Positions 51,179 to 60,198 are shown, counted from the first letter of the stretch. The stretch: 64,000 bases of DNA from Streptomyces sp. NBC_00443 (GCF_036014175.1 NZ_CP107917.1:7564001-7628000); one strand, 5' to 3'. The notes: a model not told the origin generated them from the letters alone. Translations and numbers: made by a program.

Positions 51179-51910
51179 GTGGCGAACAAGAACATTCCCG
51201 ACTCTCTCTTCTCCGACGACGACGGCTCCGCCGACCCCCGGCTGAGCGCCGCGCTCGCCGACTGGGCCGAGGACCGCACCGCCGAGGGCCCGGTCCTGGA
51301 GGCGCTCAGGGCTGCCCGGCTGCTCGTCCCCGTCGTGGCCGTGCTCGGCGAGGTCGAGGAGGACGAGAACGGGCTGCGCCGCGAGAAGACCAGCGACATG
51401 GCCGTGCCGACCCTGAAGGCCGGCGGGCGCACCGCCCTGCCCGCCTTCACCTCCACCGAGTCGCTCGCCCGCTGGGACCCGGCGGCCCGCCCCGTCGCCG
51501 TGCCCCTGCACCAGGCCCTGCAGGCCGCGGCGCACGAGAAGGCGGACACGATCGTGCTGGACATGGCCGGACCGGTGCCGTTCGAGCTGTCGGGGCGCTC
51601 GCTGCTGGCGCTCGCCGAAGGCCGTACGACGACCGACCCGCTCACCGACCCGGCCGTCCTGGCGGCCGTGCGCGCCGCCGTCGCCGCCGAGCCTGCCGTC
51701 CTGCGCGCCCACCTCGGCCCCGGGCAGGCCGACGGCACCCTGGCCCTCGTACTGGACCCGTCCGCGCCACCGGCCCAGGCCGCGCGGGCGGTGGCGGAGC
51801 GCCTCGCCGCCGACGCAACACTGAGGGCCCGCCTGGTGCACGGCCTCGACCTGGCTCTGCTGCCGGCCGAGGCGACCCCACCGGGCGAGCCCCTGTTCGT
51901 ACGTGGATGA
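51179..51910 (+). CDS. SseB-family protein
   Basis: A 243-residue protein with an SseB domain. It begins MANKNIPDSLFSDDDGSADP at the GTG at 51179 (a GTG at 51173 is an alternative). ARLLVPVVAVLGEVEEDENG, TSDMAVPTLKAGGRTALPAF and TSTESLARWDPAARPVAVPL are the family blocks, the last being the FTS-type motif. SseB domains occur in enhanced serine sensitivity proteins, but no molecular function is established. Its place before the DUF1844 and infC genes is conserved in Streptomyces. Confidence 0.85.
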   Translation: MANKNIPDSLFSDDDGSADPRLSAALADWAEDRTAEGPVLEALRAARLLVPVVAVLGEVEEDENGLRREKTSDMAVPTLKAGGRTALPAFTSTESLARWDPAARPVAVPLHQALQAAAHEKADTIVLDMAGPVPFELSGRSLLALAEGRTTTDPLTDPAVLAAVRAAVAAEPAVLRAHLGPGQADGTLALVLDPSAPPAQAARAVAERLAADATLRARLVHGLDLALLPAEATPPGEPLFVRG

Positions 51911-51948
51911 AGTTCGTTTGCGGATGAGCGGACGGTCCCGCCGTCGGG

Positions 51949-52317
51949 CTAGCCGTAGACCGGGCCGGTGTACTTCTCGCCCGGGCCCTGGCCCGGCTCG
52001 TCCGGGACGACCGACGCCTCGCGGAAGGCCAGCTGCAGCGACTTCAGGCCGTCGCGCAGCGGCGCCGCGTGGAACGAGCTGATCTCGGTCGCGCTCGCGT
52101 CCAGCAGACCGGCGAGGGCGTGCACCAGCTTGCGTGCCTCGTCCAGGTCCTTGTACCTGTCGCCCTCCTCGGTCAGACCGAGCTTCACGGCGGCGGCGCT
52201 CATCAGGTTGACGGCGACCGTCACGATCACCTCGACCGCCGGGACCTCGGCGATGTCGCGGGTCATCTCGTTGAAGTCGGGCTGCTCGGCGGAGCCGGAG
52301 GGGGAGGTCTCACTCAT
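51949..52317 (-). CDS. DUF1844 protein
   Basis: A 122-residue DUF1844 protein, helical, with AEVPAVEVIVTVAVNLMSAA, AVKLGLTEEGDRYKDLDEAR and KLVHALAGLLDASATEISSF. The ATG at 52317 gives MSETSPSGSAEQPDFNEMTR. No function is known. It is convergent with the SseB gene and divergent from infC, with about 390 bases of infC leader between. Confidence 0.85.
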   Translation of the reverse strand: MSETSPSGSAEQPDFNEMTRDIAEVPAVEVIVTVAVNLMSAAAVKLGLTEEGDRYKDLDEARKLVHALAGLLDASATEISSFHAAPLRDGLKSLQLAFREASVVPDEPGQGPGEKYTGPVYG

Positions 52318-52708
52318 GCCTGACACGATAGGCGCCGTGGCGGCCCGGCCCCCAGTTGGCCTCGGTTAGCCCTTCCCTTCCGGAGCTGCTAACCTTGTGT
52401 GACGACCGGCTGGACGACCCATGAGCAGTGAGGGTGTCCGGCCACAAGTGGAGGCTCCGATCTCCCACCTGACCGTCCCCCGGGACGGCGGGTCACCCCG
52501 GTCAGGCGGCCACCATCGTTCCGTACGGACGATGGAGTCGCCCGAAAGTGCGCCCCGCGGCCATCGCGGCGGTGCTCCGGTAGTGCTTAGGAGCCCCGCC
52601 TGTGATCGTCCGGGGCATTTTTTGTGCTTCGGTGCGGTTAGGTCTGTCTAGAAGAGACATACGCGGCTGTCCGCCAGACCGCCGTGTGGTGCTAACCGAG
52701 GAGGATCC
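52318..52708 (+). promoter_or_regulatory. infC operon promoter and structured leader
   Basis: Possible promoter: TTAGCC near 52366 and TAACCT near 52390, about 18 bases apart. The leader then forms a hairpin CCATCGT/ACGATGG (52513-52535) and a U-tract terminator (52593-52623). After it, GGTTAG (near 52636-52642) can pair with CTAACC (52692-52697) and GGTCTG with CAGACC, closing a stem that ends right at the infC ribosome site GAGGAGG (52698-52704). This points to control by attenuation and by masking of the ribosome site. Confidence 0.6.
52593..52623 (+). terminator. Intrinsic terminator/attenuator in the infC leader
   Basis: GCCCCG (52593-52598) pairs with CGGGGC (52611-52616), followed by A and six Ts (52618-52623). 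A U-tract terminator is rare in this genome, and its place 85 bases before infC without a gene between suggests an attenuator. Confidence 0.75.
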
Positions 52709-53383
52709 ATCAGCGCCGAGCCCCGCATCAACGACCGGATTCGCGTTCCCGAGGTGCGACTTGTCGGTCCCAGTGGCGAGCAGGTGGGCATTGTCCCGCT
52801 GGCCAAGGCACTGGAGCTTGCGCAGGAGTACGACCTGGACCTGGTCGAGGTCGCGGCGAACGCCCGTCCGCCCGTGTGCAAGCTCATGGACTACGGGAAG
52901 TTCAAGTACGAGTCGGCCATGAAGGCCCGTGAGGCGCGCAAGAACCAGGCGCACACGGTCATCAAGGAGATGAAGCTCCGGCCGAAGATCGACCCGCACG
53001 ACTATGACACCAAGAAGGGTCACGTCGTCCGGTTCCTCAAGCAGGGCGACAAGGTCAAGATCACGATCATGTTCCGTGGTCGCGAGCAGTCCCGGCCCGA
53101 GCTGGGCTACCGACTGCTGCAGCGGCTCGCGACGGACGTCGAGGACCTCGGGTTCGTGGAGTCGAACCCGAAGCAGGACGGCCGCAACATGATCATGGTT
53201 CTCGGTCCGCACAAGAAGAAGACCGAGGCGATGGCCGAGGCCCGCCAGGCGCAGGAAGCCCGCAAGGCAGACGCGAAGGCCAACCCCGGCAAGTCGCAGA
53301 ACGCCGCGGAGTCCGAGGACGGCGTGGAGCCCGAGGACGCCGTGGAGTCCGAGGCACCTGCCGAGGCTTCCGCCGAGGCGTGA
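52709..53383 (+). CDS. infC: Translation initiation factor IF-3 with ATC start codon
   Basis: IF-3 binds the 30S subunit and checks start-codon pairing. The 224-residue product begins ISAEPRINDRIRVPEVRLVG, the conserved N-terminus of actinobacterial IF-3, and the first codon is ATC at 52709, four bases after the strong site GAGGAGG. No ATG, GTG or TTG lies in frame before the GTG at 52754, which would cut 15 conserved residues. Rare AUU/AUC starts in infC permit feedback by IF-3 itself. The N-domain (CKLMDYGKFKYE), linker and C-domain (MFRGREQSRPELGYRLLQRL) follow. The last about 45 residues are an acidic Glu-Ala tail. rpmI and rplT follow. Confidence 0.95.
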   Translation: MSAEPRINDRIRVPEVRLVGPSGEQVGIVPLAKALELAQEYDLDLVEVAANARPPVCKLMDYGKFKYESAMKAREARKNQAHTVIKEMKLRPKIDPHDYDTKKGHVVRFLKQGDKVKITIMFRGREQSRPELGYRLLQRLATDVEDLGFVESNPKQDGRNMIMVLGPHKKKTEAMAEARQAQEARKADAKANPGKSQNAAESEDGVEPEDAVESEAPAEASAEA

Positions 53384-53493
53384 TCCCGGGGGACGCGAGT
53401 CCCCAGGACGTAACCGAAACAACAGCGACGTTCCACCGTGCCCGGTTTCACGACCGGGCACCGGAACGCCACCGACGAGGAGAGAACGGCGCT

Positions 53494-53688
53494 ATGCCGA
53501 AGAACAAGTCGCACAGCGGTGCCAGCAAGCGCTTCAAGATCACCGGCTCCGGCAAGGTGCTCCGTGAGCGCGCCGGCAAGCGCCACCTGCTCGAGCACAA
53601 GTCGTCCCGCGTGACGCGCCGCCTGACCGGCAACGCCGAGATGGCCCCGGGCGACGCCGCGAAGATCAAGAAGCTTCTCGGCAAGTGA
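53494..53688 (+). CDS. rpmI: 50S ribosomal protein bL35
   Basis: A 64-residue basic protein of the large ribosomal subunit, with MPKNKSHSGASKRFKITGSG, HLLEHKSSRVTRRLTGNAEM and the ending IKKLLGK typical of bL35. The ATG at 53494 follows GAGGAGAG. It lies in the order infC-rpmI-rplT, with spacers of about 100 bases on each side. Confidence 0.98.
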   Translation: MPKNKSHSGASKRFKITGSGKVLRERAGKRHLLEHKSSRVTRRLTGNAEMAPGDAAKIKKLLGK

Positions 53689-53788
53689 CATCGGGGCGCG
53701 AACGACTTTCGCGCCTGATCCCTGACCGGGACCCAATCGATACCGGGTCGTGTGAGTCCAACCGCGGCCCCGCTACAAGGAGTTAAAA

Positions 53789-54172
53789 GTGGCACGCGTC
53801 AAGCGGGCAGTGAACGCCCACAAGAAGCGCCGGGCGATCCTCGAGCAGGCCTCCGGCTACCGCGGTCAGCGTTCGCGCCTGTACCGCAAGGCCAAGGAGC
53901 AGGTCACCCACTCGCTGGTCTACAACTACAACGACCGCAAGAAGCGCAAGGGTGACTTCCGCCAGCTGTGGATCCAGCGCATCAACGCCGCTGCCCGCGC
54001 GAACGGCATCACGTACAACCGCTTCATCCAGGGTCTGAAGGCCGCCAACGTCGAGGTCGACCGCAAGATCCTCGCCGAGCTGGCCGTCAACGACGCGAAC
54101 GCGTTCGCCGCGCTCGTCGAGGTCGCCCAGAAGGCGCTGCCGGCGGACGTCAACGCCCCCAAGGCGGCCTGA
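53789..54172 (+). CDS. rplT: 50S ribosomal protein bL20
   Basis: A 127-residue primary 23S rRNA-binding protein of early 50S assembly. MARVKRAVNAHKKRRAILEQ, GYRGQRSRLYRKAKEQVTHS and FRQLWIQRINAAARANGITY match bL20 throughout. It starts with GTG at 53789 after AAGGAG. In other bacteria bL20 represses the infC operon by binding its leader. The structured infC leader here makes that possible but not proven. It ends at the hairpin at 54204-54236. Confidence 0.98.
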   Translation: MARVKRAVNAHKKRRAILEQASGYRGQRSRLYRKAKEQVTHSLVYNYNDRKKRKGDFRQLWIQRINAAARANGITYNRFIQGLKAANVEVDRKILAELAVNDANAFAALVEVAQKALPADVNAPKAA

Positions 54173-54203
54173 CGCCGACGCTCGGCCCAGCCGAAGTGAC
54201 TGA

Positions 54204-54236
54204 GGGACCCGCAGGCTGAGAAGGCCTGCGGGTCCC
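54204..54236 (+). terminator. Terminator of the infC-rpmI-rplT operon
   Basis: A perfect 13-bp stem, GGGACCCGCAGGC (54204-54216) with its complement (54224-54236), and a 7-nt loop, 32 bases after the rplT stop. Confidence 0.9.
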
Positions 54237-54274
54237 GCTGTGTCCGCGAACCTCAGAACCCCCAAGGTGAACCC

Positions 54275-55123
54275 ATGCCCCCCGCCACCCCCGAGCTGAT
54301 CTCCCCCCGCTCCCCCCGGGTCTCCGCCGCCCGGCGGCTCGCCAAGCGGAACTTCCGGGGCAAGGAGCGGCTGTTCCTCGCGGAGGGGCCGCAGGCCGTG
54401 CGGGAGGCGGCCGGGCACGAGGGCACGCTGATCGAGCTGTTCGCCACGCTCGACGCCGCGGAGCGGTACGCCGACATCGTGGGGGAGGCCCAGGACGCGG
54501 GCGCCCGTGTCCACCTCGCCTCCGAGCAGGTCATCGCCGACGTCTCGACCACCGTCACGCCTCAGGGGCTCGTCGGCGTCTGCCGGTTCATCGACACCCC
54601 CTTCGAGGAGATCCTCGCCGCCCGGCCCAAGCTCGTCGCCGTGCTCGCGAACGTACGGGACCCTGGGAACGCCGGGACCGTGCTGCGGTGCGCCGACGCG
54701 GCCGGCGCCGAGGCGGTCGTCCTCACCGACGCGTCCGTCGATCTCTACAACCCCAAGTCCGTACGAGCCTCCGTCGGGTCGCTGTTCCACCTTCCCGTCG
54801 CCGTCGGCGTGCCCGTCGAGCGGGCCGTGGCCGGGCTCAAGGACGCCGGTGTGCGGATTCTCGCCGCCGACGGGGCCGGTACGGACGATCTCGACGACGA
54901 GCTCGACAAGGGCACCATGGGCGGGCCGACCGCCTGGGTGTTCGGGAACGAGGCCTGGGGGCTTCCGGAGGAGACGCGGGCGCTGGCCGACGCCGTCGTG
55001 CGCGTCCCGATCCACGGGAAGGCCGAGAGCCTGAACCTCGCGACCGCCGCGGCCGTATGTCTCTATGCATCGGCCCGAGCACAGCGCGCCTCCGCAGGGT
55101 GCCGCACCGTCACCGAGAGCTAG
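54275..55123 (+). CDS. TrmH/SpoU-family RNA 2'-O-methyltransferase
   Basis: A 282-residue SPOUT methyltransferase that should methylate a ribose in rRNA or tRNA using S-adenosylmethionine. The N-terminal substrate-binding domain (about residues 20-100) contains RNFRGKERLFLAEGPQAVRE. The catalytic knot has VLANVRDPGNAGTVLRCADA (motif 1), TAWVFGNEAWGLPEETRALA (motif 2) and RVPIHGKAESLNLATAAAVC (motif 3). Position after rplT is conserved. The target nucleotide is unknown. Confidence 0.92.
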   Translation: MPPATPELISPRSPRVSAARRLAKRNFRGKERLFLAEGPQAVREAAGHEGTLIELFATLDAAERYADIVGEAQDAGARVHLASEQVIADVSTTVTPQGLVGVCRFIDTPFEEILAARPKLVAVLANVRDPGNAGTVLRCADAAGAEAVVLTDASVDLYNPKSVRASVGSLFHLPVAVGVPVERAVAGLKDAGVRILAADGAGTDDLDDELDKGTMGGPTAWVFGNEAWGLPEETRALADAVVRVPIHGKAESLNLATAAAVCLYASARAQRASAGCRTVTES

Positions 55124-55176
55124 TAGGGTGACCAGCTCGGGGGCCCCTCAGCCGTCGTGAGAGGTGGGGTACGGGG

Positions 55177-56313
55177 ATGAGTGTCGGCACGAGCAGCGCA
55201 CCTGGGGCGCGTGAGGTGCGGCGGCCGTCCGCGTCCCGGCCCGGTGATCTCGCCGAGCTCGGTATCGATCCCGACGACCTGCCCGACGGCCTCGTCGTCG
55301 CCGACGAGCACGGGCACGTCATCTGCTTCAACACCGCTGCCGAGCGCATCACAGCCGTCCGCGCCGCCGACGCCCTCGGGCAGCGGCTGGAGAAGGCGCT
55401 GCCGTTAGAGGACCTGGAAGGGCGGCGCTGGTGGCAGCTGACGGATCCGTACGGCGGGCTCGCCATCCGTCGTCGGCAGCCCGAGCGCAATCTCCTCCTG
55501 CCGGGCGGTCGGGAGGTGCTCGTCTCGGTGCGGTACGTGCGAGGTGAGCCGACCGGGCCCGTCCGCCGCGTCGTCGTCTCCCTGCGTGACACCGAGGCCC
55601 GCCGCCGCACCGAGCGCAGTCACGCCGAGCTGATCGCCACCGTCGCTCACGAGCTGCGCTCGCCGCTCACCTCCGTCAAGGGCTTCACCGCCACGCTCCT
55701 GGCCAAGTGGGCACGGTTCACCGACGACCAGAAGCGGCTCATGCTGGAGACCGTCGACGCCGACGCCGACCGGGTCACCCGGCTCATCGCCGAGCTGCTC
55801 GACATCTCGCGCATCGACTCCGGCCGCCTCGAGGTGCGCCGCCAGCCCGTCGACATGGGCGCGGCCGTCGGGCGGCACATCCAGGCGTACGTCGCCGCCG
55901 GCCAGCCCGCCGACCGGTTCCTGCTGCGCGTCGAGCAGCCGCTGCCCGCCCTGTGGGCCGACCCCGACAAGATCGACCAGGTGCTCAGCAACCTCATCGA
56001 AAATGCCGTGCGGCACGGCGACGGAACGGTCACCATTGACGTCACGGCCACGGCGTCCCCCCGCGAGGGCGAGGACACCGGCACGTCGGTCACGGTGAGC
56101 GACGAGGGGCCCGGCATCCCGGAGGAGTCCATGAACCGCGTCTTCACCCGCTTCTGGCGGGGCAGCAAGCGCGGCGGCACGGGCCTCGGGCTCTACATCG
56201 TCAAGGGCATCGTCGAGGCTCACGGCGGCGCCATCGAGGTCGGCCGCGCCCCCGGCGGCGGCGCGCAGTTCCGATTTACGTTGCCCGTGGCGGCACCGGC
56301 GTATCTCACCTGA
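55177..56313 (+). CDS. PAS-domain sensor histidine kinase, soluble
   Basis: A 378-residue histidine kinase with no membrane span. A PAS-like domain (about residues 25-140: LPDGLVVADEHGHVICFNTA) is followed by the phosphoacceptor helix ELIATVAHELRSPLTSVKGF (His in the AHELRSP motif, about residue 156), and the ATPase domain with DQVLSNLIENAVRHGDGTVT, VSDEGPGIPEESMNRVFTRF and GTGLGLYIVKGIVEAHGGAI. No response regulator gene is adjacent, so its partner must be elsewhere. It lies between the rRNA methyltransferase and pheS, a position conserved in Streptomyces as I recall. Confidence 0.9.
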   Translation: MSVGTSSAPGAREVRRPSASRPGDLAELGIDPDDLPDGLVVADEHGHVICFNTAAERITAVRAADALGQRLEKALPLEDLEGRRWWQLTDPYGGLAIRRRQPERNLLLPGGREVLVSVRYVRGEPTGPVRRVVVSLRDTEARRRTERSHAELIATVAHELRSPLTSVKGFTATLLAKWARFTDDQKRLMLETVDADADRVTRLIAELLDISRIDSGRLEVRRQPVDMGAAVGRHIQAYVAAGQPADRFLLRVEQPLPALWADPDKIDQVLSNLIENAVRHGDGTVTIDVTATASPREGEDTGTSVTVSDEGPGIPEESMNRVFTRFWRGSKRGGTGLGLYIVKGIVEAHGGAIEVGRAPGGGAQFRFTLPVAAPAYLT

Positions 56314-56460
56314 GATCCGGCCCCGGCCCCACGGGCGCATTCGCATTCCTCAACCCCGTTAGACTCGGCCTTTGGCACCTTTGTGTCCCAAAAACCGTGA
56401 CGATCTGTCCACGAGTCGGTACGGGGACCTTCAGCCAGCCAACCGGAAGCACGGGAAGAG

Positions 56461-57582
56461 ATGTCGGCACCGAATAAGTCGTACGACCCTGTCGAGGTCG
56501 AGGCGTTGAAACCGGAAGAGATCGAGCGCATGCGGGACGAGGCGCTCGCCGCCTTCGCCGCCGCGGACTCCCTCGACGCGCTCCAGGAGGCCAAGGTCGC
56601 CCACACCGGCGGCGCGTCCCCGCTGGCGCTCGCCAACCGCGAGATCGGCGCCCTGCCTCCGCAGGCCAAGGCGGAGGCCGGCAAGCGCGTCGGCCAGGCC
56701 CGCGGCGCCGTGAACAAGGCGCTCGCCGGCCGTCAGGCCGAGCTGGAGGCCGAGCGGGACCAGCGCGTGCTGGTCGAGGAGGCGGTGGACGTCACGCTGC
56801 CCTACGACCGTGTACCGGCCGGCGCCCGCCACCCGCTCACCACGCTCTCGGAGCGCATCGAGGACGTCTTCGTGGCCATGGGCTACGAGGTCGCCGAGGG
56901 CCCCCAGGTCGAGGCCGAGTGGTTCAACTTCGACGCCCTCAACATCGGCCCGGACCACCCGGCGCGCGGCGAGGCCGACACGTTCTTCGTGCAGGGCCCC
57001 GACGGCGGCACCGAGTCCGGTGTCGTGCTGCGCACCCACACCTCGCCCGTGCAGATCCGCTCGCTGCTCAGCCGCGAACTGCCGGTGTACGTGATCTGCC
57101 CCGGCGTGGTCTACCGCACCGACGAGCTGGACGCCACGCACACCCCGGTCTTCCGCCAGGTCGAGCTGCTGGCCGTGGACGAGGGCCTCACCATGGCCGA
57201 CCTCAAGGGCACGATGGACCACATGGTCCAGGCCCTGTTCGGCGAGGGCATGAAGACCCGGCTCAGGCCGAACTTCTTCCCGTTCACCGAGCCGTCCGCC
57301 GAGATGGACATGGTCTGCTACGTCTGCCGCGGCGAGTCCGTCGGCAACCCCGACCGGCCCTGCCGTACCTGCTCCTCCGAGGGCTGGATCGAGCTCGGCG
57401 GCTGCGGCATGGTCAACCCGCGGGTGCTCAAGGCCTGTGGCGTCGACCCGGAGAAGTACAGCGGCTTCGCCTTCGGGTTCGGCATCGAGCGGATGCTGAT
57501 GTTCCGCCACAACGTCGAAGACATGCGAGACATGGTCGAGGGTGACGTCCGGTTCACCCGGCCGTTCGGGATGGAGATCTGA
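56461..57582 (+). CDS. pheS: Phenylalanine--tRNA ligase alpha subunit
   Basis: A 373-residue catalytic subunit of the alpha2-beta2 phenylalanyl-tRNA synthetase. An N-terminal coiled coil (about 1-90) is followed by the class II core: motif 1 near GYEVAEGPQVEAEWFNFDAL, motif 2 FRQVELLAVDEGL, and motif 3 GFAFGFGIERMLMFRHNVED. The ATG at 56461 follows GGAAGAG-type purines. Its TGA overlaps the pheT ATG (TGATG). The 147-base leader shows no obvious T-box or leader peptide. Confidence 0.97.
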   Translation: MSAPNKSYDPVEVEALKPEEIERMRDEALAAFAAADSLDALQEAKVAHTGGASPLALANREIGALPPQAKAEAGKRVGQARGAVNKALAGRQAELEAERDQRVLVEEAVDVTLPYDRVPAGARHPLTTLSERIEDVFVAMGYEVAEGPQVEAEWFNFDALNIGPDHPARGEADTFFVQGPDGGTESGVVLRTHTSPVQIRSLLSRELPVYVICPGVVYRTDELDATHTPVFRQVELLAVDEGLTMADLKGTMDHMVQALFGEGMKTRLRPNFFPFTEPSAEMDMVCYVCRGESVGNPDRPCRTCSSEGWIELGGCGMVNPRVLKACGVDPEKYSGFAFGFGIERMLMFRHNVEDMRDMVEGDVRFTRPFGMEI

Positions 57583-60095
57583 TGCGGGTCCCGCTTTCTT
57601 GGCTGCGGGAGTACGTCGACCTGCCGGCGACGGAAACCGGCCGCGACGTCCAGGAGAAGCTCGTCTCGGCCGGCCTGGAGGTCGAGACCGTCGAGCATCT
57701 CGGCGCCGACCTCAAGGGCCCGCTCGTCGTCGGCAAGGTGCTGACCATCGAGGAGCTGACGGAGTTCAAGAAGCCGATCCGCTTCTGCACCGTCGACGTC
57801 GGCCAGGCCAACGGCACCGGTGAGCCGCAGGAGATCGTCTGCGGTGCGCGGAACTTCCAGGTCGGCGACAAGGTCGTGGTCGTGCTCCCCGGCGCCACGC
57901 TGCCCGGTGGCTTCTCGATCTCCGCTCGCAAGACGTACGGCAAGACGTCCCACGGCATGATCTGCTCCGGCGACGAGCTGGGCATGGGCGACGACGGCAC
58001 CAAGGGCATCATCGTGCTGCCGCCGGAGACCGAGGTCGGCAAGGACGCCATCGAGCTGCTGGAACTCGTCGACGAGGTCCTGGACATCGCCGTCACCGCC
58101 AACCGCGGCGACTGCCTGTCCATCCGCGGCGTCGCCCGCGAGGCCGCCATCGGCTACGGCCTCCCGCTGCGCGACCCGGCCCTCATCGACGTGCCCGGCC
58201 CGAACGCCTACGGCTACCCGGTGCAGGTCTCCGACCCGATCGGCTGCGACCGCTTCACCGCCCGCACGGTGACCGGCCTGAGCCCCGAGGCGCGCTCCCC
58301 GATCTGGCTGCAGCGCCGCCTGCAGAAGGTCGGTATGCGCCCGATCTCGCTCGCCGTCGACATCACCAACTACGTGATGATGGAACTCGGCCAGCCGTTG
58401 CACGCCTACGACCGCAACCTGGTCCAGGGCACGATCGGTGTGCGCCGGGCGCAGGAGGGCGAGAAGCTCGTCACCCTCGACGGCACCGAGCGCAAGCTGC
58501 ACTCCGAGGACCTGGTCATCACCGACGAGCGCGGCCCGATCGGCCTCGCGGGCGTCATGGGCGGCGCCGACACCGAGATCGCCGACCACGACGATCTGGA
58601 GAACGCGTCGACCGAGGTCGTCATCGAGGCCGCCCACTTCGACCAGGTGTCGATCGCGCGCACGGCCCGCCGCCACAAGCTGTCCTCGGAGGCGTCCCGC
58701 CGCTTCGAGCGCGGCGTCGACCCGGCCGCCGCGGCGGCCGCCGCCCAGCGCACCGTCGACCTGCTCGTGCTGCTCGCGGGCGGCACCGCCGAGGGCGGCG
58801 TCACCGAGGTCATCGCACCCTCCGCGCCGCACACCATCACCACGCCGGCCGACCACCCGGACAAGGTCGCGGGTGTGGAGTACGGCCGTGAGACGGTCGT
58901 ACGGCGGCTGCAGGAGATCGGCTGCGACGTGTACGGGCAGGACGAGCTGATCGTCACCGTGCCGTCCTGGCGACCCGACCTGCTGGAGTCGAACGACCTG
59001 GCCGAAGAGGTCATCCGCCTGGAGGGTTACGAGAACCTGCCCTCCACGCTGCCCAGGCCTCCGTCCGGCCGTGGCCTGACCCACCGTCAACGGCTGCACC
59101 GCCGGGTCGGCCGCGCGCTGGCCGGCGCGGGCTACGTCGAGGCGCCGAACTACCCCTTCGTCAGCGAGCAGGTCTTCGACCAGCTCGGCCTGGAGGCCGA
59201 CGACCCGACCCGCCGCGTCGTGAAGCTCGTCAACCCGCTCAACGACGAGGAGCCCGCGCTGCGTACGTCGCTGCTGCCGGGTCTGCTCGGTGCGCTGCGC
59301 CGCAACGACGGCCGGGGTTCGCACGATCTGGCCCTGTTCGAGACGGGCCTGGTCTTCCAGCCGCGTGCCGAGCAGCGCGTCGCCGGGCACCTGCCGGTCG
59401 ACCGCCGCCCGACCGACGAGGAGATCGCCGCGCTGAACGCCGTGCTGCCCGAGCAGCCCCGGCACGTGGCCGTCGTCCTCGCCGGCGCGCGCGAGCAGGC
59501 CGGCTGGTGGGGCAAGGGCCGTCCGGCCGACTGGGCCGACGCGGTGGAGGCGGCGCGTGCCGTCGCCGTCGAAGCGGGCGCCGAACTGATCGTGCGGGCC
59601 GGGCAGTACGGGCCGTGGCACCCGGGCCGGTGCGCCGAGCTGGCGATCACCGTCGACGGTGCGCAGCGGGTCGTCGGTCACGCCGGTGAGCTGCACCCGA
59701 GGGTGCTCAAGGCGCTGGGCCTCCCCGGGCGTACCTGCGCGATGGAGCTGGACCTGGACGCGCTGGAGCAGGTCGGGGACGGTACGCCGCAGGCGCCTGC
59801 CATCTCCACGTTCCCGGTCGCCACGCAGGATGTCGCCCTCGTCGTCGACAAGCCGGTGCCGGCCGCGGAGGTCGAGGAAGCGTTGCGTGAGGGGGCGGGC
59901 GAACTTCTCGAGGGGATCCGGCTGTTCGACGTGTACGTCAATGACGAGCAGCTCGGTGACGGGAAGAAGTCGCTGGCGTATGCGTTGCGCTTCCGTGCGG
60001 GGGACCGGACGCTGACCGTCGACGAGGCGTCGGCTGCCCGGGACGCTGCGGTGGCCCTCGCAGGCGAGCGGACGGGTGCGGTGCTGAGGGGGTAG
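57582..60095 (+). CDS. pheT: Phenylalanine--tRNA ligase beta subunit
   Basis: An 837-residue beta subunit with editing function. Domains: MRVPLSWLREYVDLPATETG start, a tRNA-binding EMAP-like domain (about 40-150), the B3/B4 editing region (about 210-390, RRLQKVGMRPISLAVDITNY and SSEASRRFERGVDPAAAA), the B5 domain, a catalytic-like core, and a ferredoxin-fold anticodon-binding domain (about 740-837, TFPVATQDVALVVDKPVPAA). It is translationally coupled to pheS and followed by the hairpin at 60177-60198. Confidence 0.97.
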   Translation: MRVPLSWLREYVDLPATETGRDVQEKLVSAGLEVETVEHLGADLKGPLVVGKVLTIEELTEFKKPIRFCTVDVGQANGTGEPQEIVCGARNFQVGDKVVVVLPGATLPGGFSISARKTYGKTSHGMICSGDELGMGDDGTKGIIVLPPETEVGKDAIELLELVDEVLDIAVTANRGDCLSIRGVAREAAIGYGLPLRDPALIDVPGPNAYGYPVQVSDPIGCDRFTARTVTGLSPEARSPIWLQRRLQKVGMRPISLAVDITNYVMMELGQPLHAYDRNLVQGTIGVRRAQEGEKLVTLDGTERKLHSEDLVITDERGPIGLAGVMGGADTEIADHDDLENASTEVVIEAAHFDQVSIARTARRHKLSSEASRRFERGVDPAAAAAAAQRTVDLLVLLAGGTAEGGVTEVIAPSAPHTITTPADHPDKVAGVEYGRETVVRRLQEIGCDVYGQDELIVTVPSWRPDLLESNDLAEEVIRLEGYENLPSTLPRPPSGRGLTHRQRLHRRVGRALAGAGYVEAPNYPFVSEQVFDQLGLEADDPTRRVVKLVNPLNDEEPALRTSLLPGLLGALRRNDGRGSHDLALFETGLVFQPRAEQRVAGHLPVDRRPTDEEIAALNAVLPEQPRHVAVVLAGAREQAGWWGKGRPADWADAVEAARAVAVEAGAELIVRAGQYGPWHPGRCAELAITVDGAQRVVGHAGELHPRVLKALGLPGRTCAMELDLDALEQVGDGTPQAPAISTFPVATQDVALVVDKPVPAAEVEEALREGAGELLEGIRLFDVYVNDEQLGDGKKSLAYALRFRAGDRTLTVDEASAARDAAVALAGERTGAVLRG

Positions 60096-60148
60096 TTCGC
60101 CCAAGGGGCGGGGGACTGTTGCCTCTTCGGCGGCTGCGGGTAGTCCGT

Positions 60149-60175
60149 GGCTGGTCGCGCAGTTCCCCGCGCCCC
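60149..60175. repeat. Inverted repeat copy, left of the SpoIIE phosphatase gene
   Basis: A 27-base word starting GGCTGGTCGCGCAGTTCCCC is exactly complementary to 61327-61353, so the two copies bracket the phosphatase gene as inverted repeats. The word belongs to a common dispersed Streptomyces intergenic element. Confidence 0.7.
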
Positions 60176-60176
60176 T

Positions 60177-60198
60177 TGTGGGGGCACGCCCCCCCACA
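60177..60198 (+). terminator. Hairpin after pheT
   Basis: TGTGGGGG (60177-60184) pairs with CCCCCACA within 60189-60198, with a short loop around CACG. It lies about 80 bases after the pheT stop. Confidence 0.65.

Noticed and set aside
56314..56460. T-box or leader-peptide attenuator upstream of pheS
   Set aside because: No specifier hairpin, T-box sequence or Phe-rich short frame was recognised in the 147 bases.
57318..60197. 959-residue frame antisense to pheT
   Set aside because: Shadow frame of a conserved gene.
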